Shown here: piece after piece, positions 35,105-46,068 of the stretch
Numbering within the stretch: position 1 is the first letter of the stretch
Layout of the letters: every line of letters begins with the position of its first letter
NCBI GenBank assembly: GCA_009192285.1
Contig: WBVU01000010.1
Span: 1-64,000, forward strand
Origin: Morchella semilibera
Lineage: Eukaryota; Ascomycota; Pezizomycetes; Pezizales; Morchellaceae
Length of the DNA stretch: 64,000 nt
Direction: 5' to 3'
Made by a program: the position numbers and the translations under genes
The notes under the pieces: model-generated
The model's input: the letters and a program-made list of their open reading frames with translations, nothing else
The model's database searches: none
What the model was told of the DNA's origin: nothing

Positions 35105-36346
35105 TCAAACCTGTTTGTCAGACCATATTTTCAAACTCTTATCCGTCATAAATACCATAGAATACCTATCACCAACAACAGGTAGATTATAATGTGAAAG
35201 AACAGCAGAACGAAACATAATAATAGAACCCGCCGGAAAGGGTACTACTGAGAGAAGTTCAGAAAATACCAATTCCCCACCATCAAACGCACCCCAACAA
35301 ATAATGACACAAATCCCACCCTTAATATCACCTAAATCCTTATGAATTTTGGTTTGTACCAATTTATTTATTACAACCGCTGCAAACAAACTAGCATATT
35401 TGTTGCATCCTTCCGGTACCTTTATACTCTTATAGACTTGATAGATCTCAGGATAGTTCCTCAAAATTAGACCTTCAATATATCCAAAAAGGCGTAAATT
35501 AGATCTCTGAAACTTCTTTGCAGCCATATAGAATGGATTATCCCTTCTCTTATAATGCTTTCCTGTTCCAGGTTCACGGTAGTGTGCAGAAATATAAGGC
35601 TTAACAAATCTGCCAGATTTATACCAACACCCAAGAACTATAGCAGTATAATCACCTCTCGTATGAGTGTAATCATAACTACAACTGGCAGTAGGAAAGG
35701 ATACGGAAGAGTCATAGGTATTCCAAGCATCAACTAGTCCATCAAATATATCCCCGGGTAATGTATGAAGTGGAAATAAATGAACTAACATAGTTCCTTT
35801 TGAGTCAACTAGTTGCAAACCGTTGATAATTTCTGACTTTGAATAAACCCTATGTGTCCGATATATCTCATCCGGGAGCCTTTGTAAAAAAGGGCTAGGT
35901 TGTGTAGTCCTTGTTCTTCGATTGATTAAAGCTAAACTTAATTTCGGGGAAGCTACCGTATTGGTATGGGATTGTATCTTTTGAATTTTAGTGTCGGTTA
36001 ATTTATTACTTTGCTTTTTCTTCCGGGCCGCTCTTTTCCTACTCCATTTTGACTGGGAACAGGTCAAAGGCTCGATAATAGTGCTATTAATAGAGACGAC
36101 GGACTCCGCCGTATCAAAATGATAGGCTGGATCACATAGCCACCCCTCAGGTTTAAGCGGTGGACAGGTAATATTATGTTGAATCAACGCTTGAGAAGTC
36201 AAACTCGGAGTAACTATAGATTCCTGATATTCAGAATCAACTTCCAAAGTATCGGGCTGATTCATACTATCTTCAACATCCTCCGGAAAACCAAATGTCT
36301 CAATGGTTACAGCTAGGAGCGCTTGTGTTGAGGAATCATTTAGCAT
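35105..36346 (-). CDS. TET/JBP-like 2-oxoglutarate Fe(II) dioxygenase
   Basis: Single exon, 413 residues. Residues 1-150 are low-complexity with a basic, nuclear-signal-like patch (SKWSRKRAARKKKQ). From about 175 the sequence follows the fungal TET/JBP oxygenase family (I believe PF20515): GLVDAWNTYDSSVSFP, LGCWYKSGRFVKPYIS, FQRSNLRLFGYIEGL, then the double-stranded beta-helix core. Iron ligands are visible: H335-K-D337 in KIHKDLGD, His385 in LSHYNLP; Arg394 in GDRYSMVF would hold 2-oxoglutarate. The core is uninterrupted. Family members oxidise 5-methylcytosine or thymine in DNA; in fungi many copies ride on DNA transposons. It lies directly behind the integrase gene on the same strand, so it is most likely element cargo that could modify DNA around the element. 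A six-unit tandem repeat sits 25 bases upstream of its ATG. The alternative is an RNA or protein hydroxylase of the same fold. Confidence 0.8.
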   Translation of the reverse strand: MLNDSSTQALLAVTIETFGFPEDVEDSMNQPDTLEVDSEYQESIVTPSLTSQALIQHNITCPPLKPEGWLCDPAYHFDTAESVVSINSTIIEPLTCSQSKWSRKRAARKKKQSNKLTDTKIQKIQSHTNTVASPKLSLALINRRTRTTQPSPFLQRLPDEIYRTHRVYSKSEIINGLQLVDSKGTMLVHLFPLHTLPGDIFDGLVDAWNTYDSSVSFPTASCSYDYTHTRGDYTAIVLGCWYKSGRFVKPYISAHYREPGTGKHYKRRDNPFYMAAKKFQRSNLRLFGYIEGLILRNYPEIYQVYKSIKVPEGCNKYASLFAAVVINKLVQTKIHKDLGDIKGGICVIICWGAFDGGELVFSELLSVVPFPAGSIIMFRSAVLSHYNLPVVGDRYSMVFMTDKSLKIWSDKQV

Positions 36347-36370
36347 TTTGATATTAGATATACTAGTACA

Positions 36371-37390
36371 ACTCCACGGGTTTTGGTCCGATCGCTTTGA
36401 AAAGTAGATAGGATGATTCCTCTCGCTGAGTAGGTCTAGGGCGTATATAGTATGGCGTTCTCCTGTGTGTTCCTAGGGTGACTCCTAGGAATTTAGTACC
36501 TAATTGATTCAATCTATAGCGATCTAGAAACGGAATTGCTCACAGTTCCACGAGTTCTGGTCTGATTGCTTCGAAATGTGGATAGGAAGATTCCTCTCAC
36601 TGAGTAGGTCTAGGGCGTGTATGGTACAGTGCTCTCCTGTGTATTTCTAGAGGTAACACTTAGGACTTTAGTACTTCATTGGTTCAATTCATTGTGATAT
36701 AGTAGCGGAAATGCTCACAGCTCCACGAGTTTAAGTCTGATCGCTTCGAAAAGTGAATAGGAGGATTCCCCTCGTTGAGTAGGTCTAGGACGTATATAGC
36801 ACGCTATTCTCTCGTATATTTTTAAGTATATTTCTCAAGACTTTGGTACTTTAGTACTTGAAATTATAGTGATACAGGGACGGAAATGCTCACAGTTCCA
36901 CGAGTTTTGGTCCGATTGCTTCGAAAAGTAGATAGGAAGATTCTTCTCGTCAAGTAGGTCTAGAACCTATATAGTACGCTATTCCCTCGTATATATCTAG
37001 GTATGTGTCTTTAGACTTTAATACTTTAGCATTTGAAATTATAGTGATACAGGGACGGAAATGCTCACAGCTCCACGGGTTTTGGTCTGATTGCTTCGAG
37101 AAGTAGATAGAAAGATTCCTCTCGTTGAGTAGGTTTAGGGCGTATATAATACAGTGCTCTCCTGTATGTTTCTAGGAATGACTCTTAGGACTTTAGTACT
37201 CAATTGTTTCAATTCATAAGATTAGAGAGACGGAAATGCTTACAGCTCCACGAGTTCTACTCCGATTGCTTTGAAAAGAAAATAGGAAGATTCTCCGCGT
37301 CCAGTAGGTCTAGAGCGTATATAGTATAGTGTGTTGTTATGTGTTTTCCAGGCACCTATTGAGGGATTAATATTTTGATATATGAGAATA
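36371..37390. repeat. Six tandem ~175-base repeats
   Basis: Units begin with CACAG(T/C)TCCACG(A/G)GTT near 36366, 36540, 36714, 36889, 37064 and 37239. Each contains GAGTAGGTCTAG, followed by GCGTATATAGTA-like and CTTTAGTACTT-like words, and ends in GGAAATGCTCACAG. Copies differ at perhaps 15-25% of positions; the sixth is the most diverged and truncated. The array abuts the dioxygenase gene and may be its promoter region, or subterminal repeats of the mobile element. Confidence 0.85.
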
Positions 37391-38243
37391 GAAATATTCC
37401 AGTTTTCTATATACCTAGGCCCGCTACCTATGAATCTTCTTACGAAGATGTAATGTTTGAAGATGTTATATGAATTCCTTTGCTTGCAGGAAATCCGAAG
37501 AAATAGGCCTGTCAGTACTCAGACGCGACCGTTACAATAATACTAGCAATGAGATGTGGTTAATTATTGTGACAAAGAAATGTGTATAAGCAAAAGACAA
37601 TTCTAGTAATCAGGTAATCAATATATCGAACATGGCATTGTCCCAATAGTCATGATTATTCTGATTCCCAGTGGTTGGTTGATAAACAAACGCGTCGATG
37701 GGCAGTGCTAGAGATAGTGTAGTGGGTTGAAGCTGTTGCCATGGCAACCAACAACCCTGCAAGCCTAAGTCAAAAATCATATCTGCCCTTTTGTAAGTAT
37801 AGGCTGCCGTAGGACGTACCCCGCCATTCCAACGGTGCCAATCAGCGTCACATTGTATTAATTACACAATCCGCAGATCTATGTTCTATAATTTAACGAG
37901 TTAAACTGTGTCAACGATGTATGTTTAACTGCGCAAGTTCAGCGTGCTACTCACACAATTGATATTAACACAATTTGGTTGCGTCTGTACGTGTGTTGTT
38001 GCCTATACACGTAATTGCTTTTGTTGATGGCCACGCAATGCAATGGGGGGGTATCGATAAGATCCTAACTGGACCAATCTTCGTAAACCAACACCCACAC
38101 CCACACGTGGGTCCGATATCATAAATTATAATCTAGGGTACCGACCCCCCCCTTTAATCCACTCTTATAACCTAAAATCGCCCTTTCCCCCGCAGTACTG
38201 TTTTGTCTGTACGGTAGCTAAGGTTAAGACTGATACGTCTAGG
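37391..38243. other. Intergenic stretch upstream of the IRG-like gene
   Basis: No genes seen. Pyrimidine-rich sequence (CCCCCCCTTTAATCC near 38145, then CCCTTTCCCCCGCAG) lies within 100 bases of the start codon, as in many fungal promoters. A CACCCACAC tandem is near 38090. Confidence 0.5.
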
Positions 38244-39644
38244 ATGTTAGTTTTTCGTTTCCTACCTCACCCAGATATAGCTAACCAAGCTTCATTTAGG
38301 GCGTTTGTTCTTGCAGCTATTCCCAGTCTTGCATATTCTACATGGGGAACCCTCGGTCTTTCTGCTGGTTTCCTCGCCGGCTGGTGGGTGAAGGGACTCA
38401 TGAGGGAAAACGAAACGCTTCGCGGGATTGCTGCACACAATACGCGATTGGAGACGATGTTGGCCGAGCTGGGCGAGCTGGCAGAACCGGGACAGGTGAA
38501 AGTGGGCGAGCCCTCGAGCTCGTCGAATGTCACGGGGGGCGATCTGAACAAAAATAATTCGAATATAGAAGAAATAGAACGATTACTGAAGGAAGTAGAA
38601 GACGCAACAGGTCTATCTCACTGCCCTACCGACCTTGAGGTTGCCGCTGTCAAAGAGAAACTCGGGTATAGTGATCAATATGCCAACGTTGCCGTTACCG
38701 GGGCGAGAGGCTGTGGGAAATCATCCCTCTTGAACGCTTTGAGGGGGTTAGAAGATGGTGATGAAGGTGCAGCTGCGACAGGTGTTACTGAGACGACCTC
38801 CCATACCACCCGATATATCGACCCTGAAGCTTCTAAGCCTCGAGACACAATCGCCTGGTTCGACATACCAGGCGCTGGAACTCTAAAAATCCCAGCTTGG
38901 CAGTATTTCAATAATCAAGGACTTTATATCTTCGACCTGATCATCGTAGTGCTAAATGAGACCCTCTCTGCCATAGAAATCGACATCCTCAAACGCTGCA
39001 TCCAATTCAAAATTCCAACATTCATCGTATGGTCAAAGTCCGATTCGCATATTCGAAATCAAATGGAGACAACACTAGCGAAGAGATACCCCAATTACAA
39101 GCGTCTCGAGTTAGAGGATATGGACACTATTTCGAGAAATGCACATTATCAAAGATGCGAGGCTGAAGTTATCGCCCAGAGAGTTAACTGTGTCAACACT
39201 CAACTCATGCTAGCCAGGATGTCGGAGCAAAGGGTGTACAATATCCATTACAAGATGGTTGGTCGGGTATTCGATAGAATCCTTCAGACTGAGGAAGATG
39301 ATGAGGAACTACAATTAGCAATAGAGGGTGAGGCATCTCACGCAACGTCCGGAGGATTGATGGCATTAAAAATTACAACAACGGCCGACCCACCTCCTTA
39401 CACTCCCCGCGAGGGTGATGTCAATATCCCTCAGCTTGCACCTTCTGAAACGACAACCTCCCTTTCTCCCAAAATACTGCCTGTTATGAATCCAAGTAAC
39501 AGCGGACGTCCCACGACAGTTGAGCCACCCCAGCGTTTCCCGAAAGAGATTGACGAAGAAGAATTGATCCGTGACCTCCTAAAGGCAATACGTGAGAGGC
39601 GTCCTCCATTTAAAATCTTTTACGCACCGCCTGCAAGCTCCTAA
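38244..39644 (+). CDS. IRG-like (interferon-inducible GTPase family) GTPase
   Basis: Single exon, 466 residues. Residues 17-50 form a hydrophobic, probably membrane-inserted segment (LAAIPSLAYSTWGTLGLSA), followed by a short coiled coil (51-80). The G domain starts at about 145: P-loop GARGCGKSS (153-161), switch/G3 WFDIPGAG (Asp207), and G4 VWSKSD (264-267) in place of TKxD. After it comes a helical part to about 350 and a Pro/Ser-rich tail (DPPPYTPREGD and onward). The DIPG motif and the spacing match p47/IRG GTPases (PF05049), which in vertebrates act on pathogen-containing membranes. Fungal members are known from genome surveys but their role is not established. The N-terminal membrane segment suggests anchoring to an inner membrane. 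The start is the first ATG of the frame. It stands alone, between the mobile-element locus and a long gene-free stretch. Confidence 0.85.
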   Translation: MLVFRFLPHPDIANQASFRAFVLAAIPSLAYSTWGTLGLSAGFLAGWWVKGLMRENETLRGIAAHNTRLETMLAELGELAEPGQVKVGEPSSSSNVTGGDLNKNNSNIEEIERLLKEVEDATGLSHCPTDLEVAAVKEKLGYSDQYANVAVTGARGCGKSSLLNALRGLEDGDEGAAATGVTETTSHTTRYIDPEASKPRDTIAWFDIPGAGTLKIPAWQYFNNQGLYIFDLIIVVLNETLSAIEIDILKRCIQFKIPTFIVWSKSDSHIRNQMETTLAKRYPNYKRLELEDMDTISRNAHYQRCEAEVIAQRVNCVNTQLMLARMSEQRVYNIHYKMVGRVFDRILQTEEDDEELQLAIEGEASHATSGGLMALKITTTADPPPYTPREGDVNIPQLAPSETTTSLSPKILPVMNPSNSGRPTTVEPPQRFPKEIDEEELIRDLLKAIRERRPPFKIFYAPPASS

Positions 39645-42600
39645 GACCCGCCTATCTCGTCCGACGGAACGTGTGACTAAACCTAACCACTATCCATTTA
39701 TCTCAACATACCTGGCTAATTGGCTCAATACCCATTTGTCTGTTTCATAATAGTTGAACTAAATTTTCTTTCTTTGCTTTAGGAAAATCACGTTCCTGTA
39801 CCTGCGCCTCTGGCGACGATCGGCGTTTCTGTGATATCTGGCTTTCCCTCCCTTCCTTAGCCAAGTGCATGCACGCTTCTACTTGATGTTATATCTCATC
39901 TTTTGCAACCGAATATTCCGGATATTTCCATCCCTATTTCCTAAGGAGTCCTTGGCTCTGGCGTTGATTACAGACAAGATTGTGTACTCTTCCAAATACA
40001 TAAATCGACTTGACCTTTTTCCCGCTCAGAAGAAAATACTAGTATCGAAACCCACCTAGGCCTTGCAATATATGGCAACTCGATTGTGGCTTCTTGCTGC
40101 ACCGCGCGTGGAAGAACCTAACTCTCTTTTTACCTATATCATATTATAATACCACTGTAGGTTATCAAAGTAGGGCCTAATACACATTTATTCCTATGCA
40201 GAAGAAGGTAGTACCATGTCAAAATATAATAATTAAGCCACAAAAACAATCACCCCCCGGATGACGCCGACCCCGACCCCGACAGCGATGTTGTGAAGTT
40301 CAAACAGCAAATCAGAAACCTCTGTTTAGGTTTTCCCTGCTTCTGTCGATCCAGGCCGAATTACACTCAATCCCCTAAAATGAATGTAACAGGTCTGAAC
40401 CATTCTTCACATTCTCCACCAAATCCAATAATACCCCTAACCCTATATATTTTCAACCACGCCAGACCTGGATATGATTCAGCCAGCTGCTGTAGAAGCC
40501 GTACTAATGTGTATTGGCTTTAACGCCTACTAGCTCTGGTCTAGTATTGAGTTACTGATTGCTTCGTGATGATTAAATGATTGCGGCTCTCCACCCACAA
40601 GACTGGGTGGCCAGAGCCAGTATATTAGACAGGTTAAGTAGTATTAAACCCTTGGTTTAATTTTATCCTTTGTTCTCAGCCCTAATAAGCCCCGATTCCC
40701 CAGACAGCCTAGCCGACTTATACGATACACTGAGCTAACTACGGCTTGTTTTCTAACTACAGCTCATAAAAAACGATTCTTCATTTGTTATACAATTGCA
40801 CAGAGAAATCGAGTAAGTATTAGTTATATATATCCCAACTAATTTAGTAATGCCCTCTAACTGGATCGTTAAATCGCCTAAATAAAATCCTTTTTCTACG
40901 CATGATAACAGAGCTCTCTTTATATAGTTATAGATCTTGATATAACTTGAAATCATATAAGAATTCTACTATACTCCGCAACGTTAACCACAATTGAACA
41001 ATGGGTTTGGCCGACTTCTTGGCCTCGCATCCCCAAACAAGACGCCAATATGTAGGCGCATATGAAAATAAGTTCTAGACACTTCGGGCTTTGTAGCTCT
41101 ATGCCCTCTCACCAGTTCCACTTTCCTACCGCTTCCCTGGCCGATTATGCTCATTATATATATTTGCCCATTACAGTCGAATCTCCCTATAAGGGTACCC
41201 CTTATAAGAATAATCGCCCCGCAAGGGTATGTGTTTACGGTCCTTCCGGGCTTTGCTCATACAAAATCACGCTTAGTATAGGGGTAAGCGCCCTATAAGG
41301 ATACCAATTTTTGGCCCCGACGTACCCTTATAGAGAGATTCAACTATATGGAAAACATTAGCGCGTGGTCGTATGTCCTTACCAAGAAATAAGATATCTG
41401 TGATGGCAAAGAAAACCGCTCTTAACATGAGGAGGGATAAAAAAAGAGGGTAAATTATGTTGCTGGTTATTAGAGGGGAACATGGAACCGAAGAGCTTTA
41501 CTCACGCAAATATAAGGCCATGTATAAAGCGGAGAACAAGAGAAAGAGTCAATAAGAATTAACAGCCATATAGGAGGCCGTTCAAAGGATCGAGCACCAC
41601 AGCCCAACATGCTATGGCTCAGCCCCGAAAAGGGCAAAGGAATTGAATGGAGGACGGTTTAAGCACAGGACAGAGCGGTGTTGGTCAGCTTGGGGTTATC
41701 ATATGATCATGGCCATGCATGGCAGTGCTCAGTGGTGGGAGGTTAAACGGCTAGCTTTGAGAGTAAACAGTACAGGGGAAAGACCGAGATCCAATCTTTC
41801 ATCCACACGTATGTACATGAGGGCTCTGGGATCGACCCTTCACAGAGGGGAGGTGATGGAAATCGGTGAGATCAAGGAAAGATGCTGTACTAGTGATGGG
41901 TTAGGGCTACCAATATACAGCAGGAATAAGGGTGCCGATTTGGAATATACTTACGTGGAGGATCTGTTTAGTTATTGTTTTGCAATTTAGAGTAGATTAG
42001 AGGCATTGAATTCGAAGGTGCGGGAGTAAAGATGGGGGAGAGAAAAGCGAGAGGGGGGGTACATGTCGATCGGTGGTGCATGTTGCCTGTATATGATGCA
42101 GAGGAAAACGGCCACCACAATCCACACGGCCCGCACACGGCCCGCACCTCCAACCGATCTTTGATATCCCCTTCCCGAGGGGCCTTATAGCTTGAGGGAT
42201 AGAGATCGTAGTCTGAGATTAAACCCAGCACAAACAAAAGTGATAACAACGGAAAGAGTTTAATCGTATATGGGATCCGATTTGACGGTGATCTGCCCCC
42301 ACGTCCCGGGGAGGGCGCAGAATCATAAGCCATCACTCGCGTGCCAAGAAACAGTATGTTTTGTAATAATATCTGAATATTGACCACAGAAATGCGACAA
42401 ATGAAACATACCCTGTCCCCACGGTAGCGACATATATACCGGGCAACAGCCTAGGGCCTGGCATAGCGATTTACTCCTAGGCACGGAATTGGCCACACAT
42501 TTTACAACACCATCTCTCGATATATATATATAGCCCATAGACTATATACGGCGAGTATCCAAATCAGAGTAAATTACTTAAGAGGCTAAAGAGATTAGCT

Positions 42601-44707
42601 AGGTAGGAAACTACAGTGCCCTATTATTCCATAGTACTGACATATATATCTACATCCGAATGCGCCAAAATTAAAAACTACTCTCACTACGATGGCATTA
42701 ACGTACCCCCTAATGCTCAGAATTCTTTGCACTCCTTCACACTTACTGATATAAAGTACTTACATAGCTGCCTGAATTTAGATTTATATAGTCGAATACC
42801 TGCGATCGATAATTCTCATCTCAATTGAACATGACCACTAGTTCAAATCACCGCCAGCTATAATTGACAGCCCCACTCTTACATTTAAAGAGGTTTGTGA
42901 TCCGTCCCTCTTTCTCCCTAATACCCTCTCCAAAATTCCGTCTCTGCACCTAGGCCAGCCAGTCCCACGGTGCGAAAGGAACAATAGGAGCAAGGGCGCG
43001 CAATCAATCCCCACATAGAACACCACCACATCCCAGATTATACATCCACGACATAAACGCCCAGGATATTACCGGGTACTCACCATGCCGATAGGTATGT
43101 GTATATCTAGACATACACCGGCCGTACCGTAGCAGCGTCGAATATATACTACCGCCCCTATCCCAAATTTTACCCGTCCCTAAACGAGTGCCGAAATAAA
43201 CAACCTAGCCTCTGTTCTGCCCCCATCCCACCTGCACCTACACCTCCATGATAGCTATATATATACGTAATGATAGGCGTTATATATATATATCGTACGC
43301 GTGGGCGGGAAAATTCCACAAACTGCTTCAGACAGCAAGACTGCATGCAACATAACGGAGATGGAAATTAAAGTGAATGCCATGTCCTCTTCACTGTATT
43401 CTTCCTTATAACTTGATCATGGGTACAAAATAACAGATCTATGCGCCCCGCAAAGTGGTAAGGGTTAGGGTTAAGTGCATCCATGATTAATTAATCCTGG
43501 CCGTTACTTACTGACGAATATCTATTCTGCTATTCTGGCAGGGCTGGGGGATTTCACTCATACCAGGTACGCGCACGAGGGGGAAAACATTCAATGTACA
43601 GTACTCTATTTCGAATATCCATATATACCCATGCATGCTAGGCACAACACACGCGCAAGCAAGCAAGCACATGTGGATCTAGATCCACCGCATATTTTGA
43701 GTTAAGTTCACCGCGAGCATATATTAATTACAATATATCCAAGGCTCTCTCGAGCTAGCTAGCTACTTAGCTAGCTGGTGGTAATATAAGAATGTATCTA
43801 CCAGTCTTCCAATAGACTTTCTCCATTCGAGGGCGTGTGGCTAGTTAGTACCATATACCAAGTCTCAAAGGCATTCTCTCTCCTTGTGCCAGGCCAGCAC
43901 CGCACATGCTGTTTTTCAGAAGGCCATGGCATGCGGCTATCCCCCCTATCGATGCATGATGAAATGCTACACGAGCACAGGGCAATAATGACCATCATAT
44001 CATGCAGAGCAATAATCTATAGCAAGTGGGAGAAAAATACTCCGTCGAGACTCGAATCCTAAGAGAACCCGGTTTGACACCGATCTCTGCTGAACACATA
44101 GAATGATAAGGGATGAGAACTGTAAGACGTCGTGACACCGTGACAGAACGCGAAAATCCTCCCTATATAACTACTGCGTTTCATCATGGCCAGATTAGTA
44201 GATACCAGCTGAAGCGCCGCCCAAAGAAAAAAAAAACCACCACGACATCTTGAGCTGAGGATAGAATATAACGCCCTATGTTCCCCCACCTCATTATCCC
44301 GTCGAATATCACGGCCCCTAGTGTAGATGTAATGTAAATTATAGACACCCCGCTGACCTCACCGCATCTCTGGCAGCACGGGCGCTTCCAGTAAATTAAT
44401 TCGGTTGATGCCCCGTTTCTGGGAGAGAGGCCCGACGACAGGGGCCTCATTTCTCGCGCCTAAGTATGAAAGATTATATAGGAAATACTATGGGGTACTA
44501 CACCTTAATGACTTTGCACATGAAAGCTGAAAGGGGTAGACTGTAGTGACGGAGTTGCCGACTGGGGGGGGGGTTCATAGAACACTCGTGACGGTCCCGT
44601 TTTTATAAATCTACAGTGTTTCCCGGCGTCCGTTTGTCTGTTTTCAAATCGTCAGTGGTCTGCTCCCCCTTTACTCACTGCACTGTAGAATTAAAGAGAC
44701 AATCAAG
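39645..44707. other. Gene-free stretch with a mariner-type MITE
   Basis: No recognisable coding sequence in 5 kb. It includes a 173-base MITE (41174-41346), a small hairpin at 40588-40618 (GGCTCT..CCACCCA...TGGGTGG..AGAGCC), a TTAGGG pair near 43460, and a G10 run at 44564-44573 about 130 bases before the phospholipase gene. Many TATATA runs occur. Frames of about 115-139 codons near 41643-42387 show no family features. Confidence 0.5.
41174..41346. mobile_element. MITE with Tc1/mariner-like ends
   Basis: The left end CAGTCGAATCTCCCTATAAG, continuing GGTAC (41174-41198), is the inverse of 41322-41346 with three mismatches over 25 bases. TA dinucleotides flank both sides (41172-41173 and 41347-41348). 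The 'CAGTxGAATCTCxCTATAA' word is the usual end of fungal pogo/Fot/Tc1-type elements. The interior has no coding capacity, so movement would need a transposase from elsewhere. Confidence 0.85.
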
Positions 44708-45422
44708 ATGCCCTCCCTCCCGCGCACCCTTGTCCTCCTTGGCCTCGCCCTCGGCCCCTTCAGCGCCAACGCGGCCGCCGTTGTCCACCGCCGGGACTCT
44801 CCCCCGAGTCTTCAATCTACAAACTCCTCGCCTCCAACAGCACCCTCACCCTGCCCGACCTCTCCGTCCCGATCGTCAACACGACCAGCAATGACGTGCG
44901 TGGCGACGTGCCAGACAATACAGACCTCACGGCCGATGTCCTGTCGTCGGCCTCCTCCTCCCTCACGCCGAGGAGTTTATCGAGCCTATAACCGCCGACT
45001 CTCCCTCTTCCGTAAGCACATTCTCGGTTGCGAGTGTCGATGAGGTCTCCACCACTGCTGTCAGCGCGTCAGACATTTCTGCGACGAACACGTTCCTATT
45101 TTCCGTGACGCTGGCGGTGTTTCTGGCGGCGAAGGCTACAGGAGTACCGACCACGTTGGACTGGACAGATGATGGATGCAGTTACTCGCCGGACTATCCA
45201 GCAGGATTCAATTTCTTGAGCTCTTGCAAGAGACATGATTTTGGGTATAGGAACTTTAAGAAGCAGGAGAGGTTCACGGAGGCGAATCGACTGTTGATTG
45301 ATGACAACTTTAAAAAAGACTTGTATAATGAGTGCGGGACGTATTCATGGTTGAAAAGGGAGGCCTGTGAGGAAATTGCAGACTTTTACTATGAAGCTGT
45401 GAGGACGTTTGGTGGGTTGTAG
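44708..45422 (+). CDS. Secreted fungal phospholipase A2, with two apparent one-base frameshifts
   Basis: The first 22 residues are a signal peptide (MPSLPRTLVLLGLALGPFSA), followed by a pro-region with a dibasic HRRD site. The C-terminal 85 codons (from about 45165) encode the fungal/bacterial PLA2 fold (PF09056): DDGCSYSPDYPAGFNF, CKRHDFGYRN with the His-Asp catalytic pair, and paired Cys (NECGTYSWLKREACEE). The enzyme would release fatty acid from the sn-2 position of phospholipids outside the cell or at the cell surface; Tuber borchii has a starvation-induced relative. Coding character moves through all three frames: from the frame of 44708 to the next at the C5 run 44801-44805, and again near 44966-44970. 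Both are consistent with one missing C each. Otherwise the protein looks intact, so either the gene broke recently or the consensus lacks bases. No intron is needed. Confidence 0.75.
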
Positions 45423-46068
45423 ATGGGGGGGGGGGGGTGTGTACGAGAGAGGGGGGGAGATGGAGGAGAGAGAGAGAGAAGATGCAGGCGCTCAGTTGTG
45501 CTTCATGGCCACAGACGTCACATATCACCCACACAAAATTAAAATACACAAAATATACCAGAAACACAGGAATATGTTTTCGTTACCTACAACTTAAGTA
45601 TGTATACTAGAACTGAGTTATATAATTACTTACATGTACTTACTGTCTATCTCACTTCAGTGAATGTCTCACATTCCGGATCCCTCCTCGTGTTTGAATG
45701 CGGGAAGTTCTCTCTTCGATCCTCATGATCACTCACCCGATGCTCCTCTCCTCCACTCACTCGATATTATCTATAGATCTATGCAGGGCCCAGAGTACTA
45801 CATATCCATCACCTACCTATTACCATGTATTCATACCTATTCCCACTGCTCCCTGCTGTGATTACATATAGATATCGTTGACCCTGTCATGCCGAGTTGC
45901 CGACGCTTGACTGACAATATGACAAATTTAGATATATATATATATATATATATGAATGCTGGGGGGCCCCTCTTTACTCTCCACTAGAATTATCTTCTTG
46001 AGCACCTCTCGTTCTTTGATTGGTATTTAAGGGAATCGTCGTGATCGACAGGATCATCTTCGCCAAAT
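45423..46068. other. Intergenic stretch with simple repeats
   Basis: A 13-base G run (45425-45437) directly after the phospholipase stop is followed by GA-rich repeats to 45480. (TA)n lies at 45932-45952, about 120 bases before the transporter ATG. No genes seen. Confidence 0.5.

Noticed and set aside
36371-37390. CRISPR array
   Set aside because: The whole 175-base unit is repeated with scattered differences; there are no short repeats with unique spacers, and the organism is a eukaryote.
41968-42387. 139-codon minus-strand frame
   Set aside because: Low-complexity and no family signal; similar long frames occur by chance in this GC range.
44015-44058. Second tRNA-like site (TAGCAAGTGGG with CTCGAATCC)
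   Set aside because: The two boxes are too close together and no cloverleaf can be drawn.
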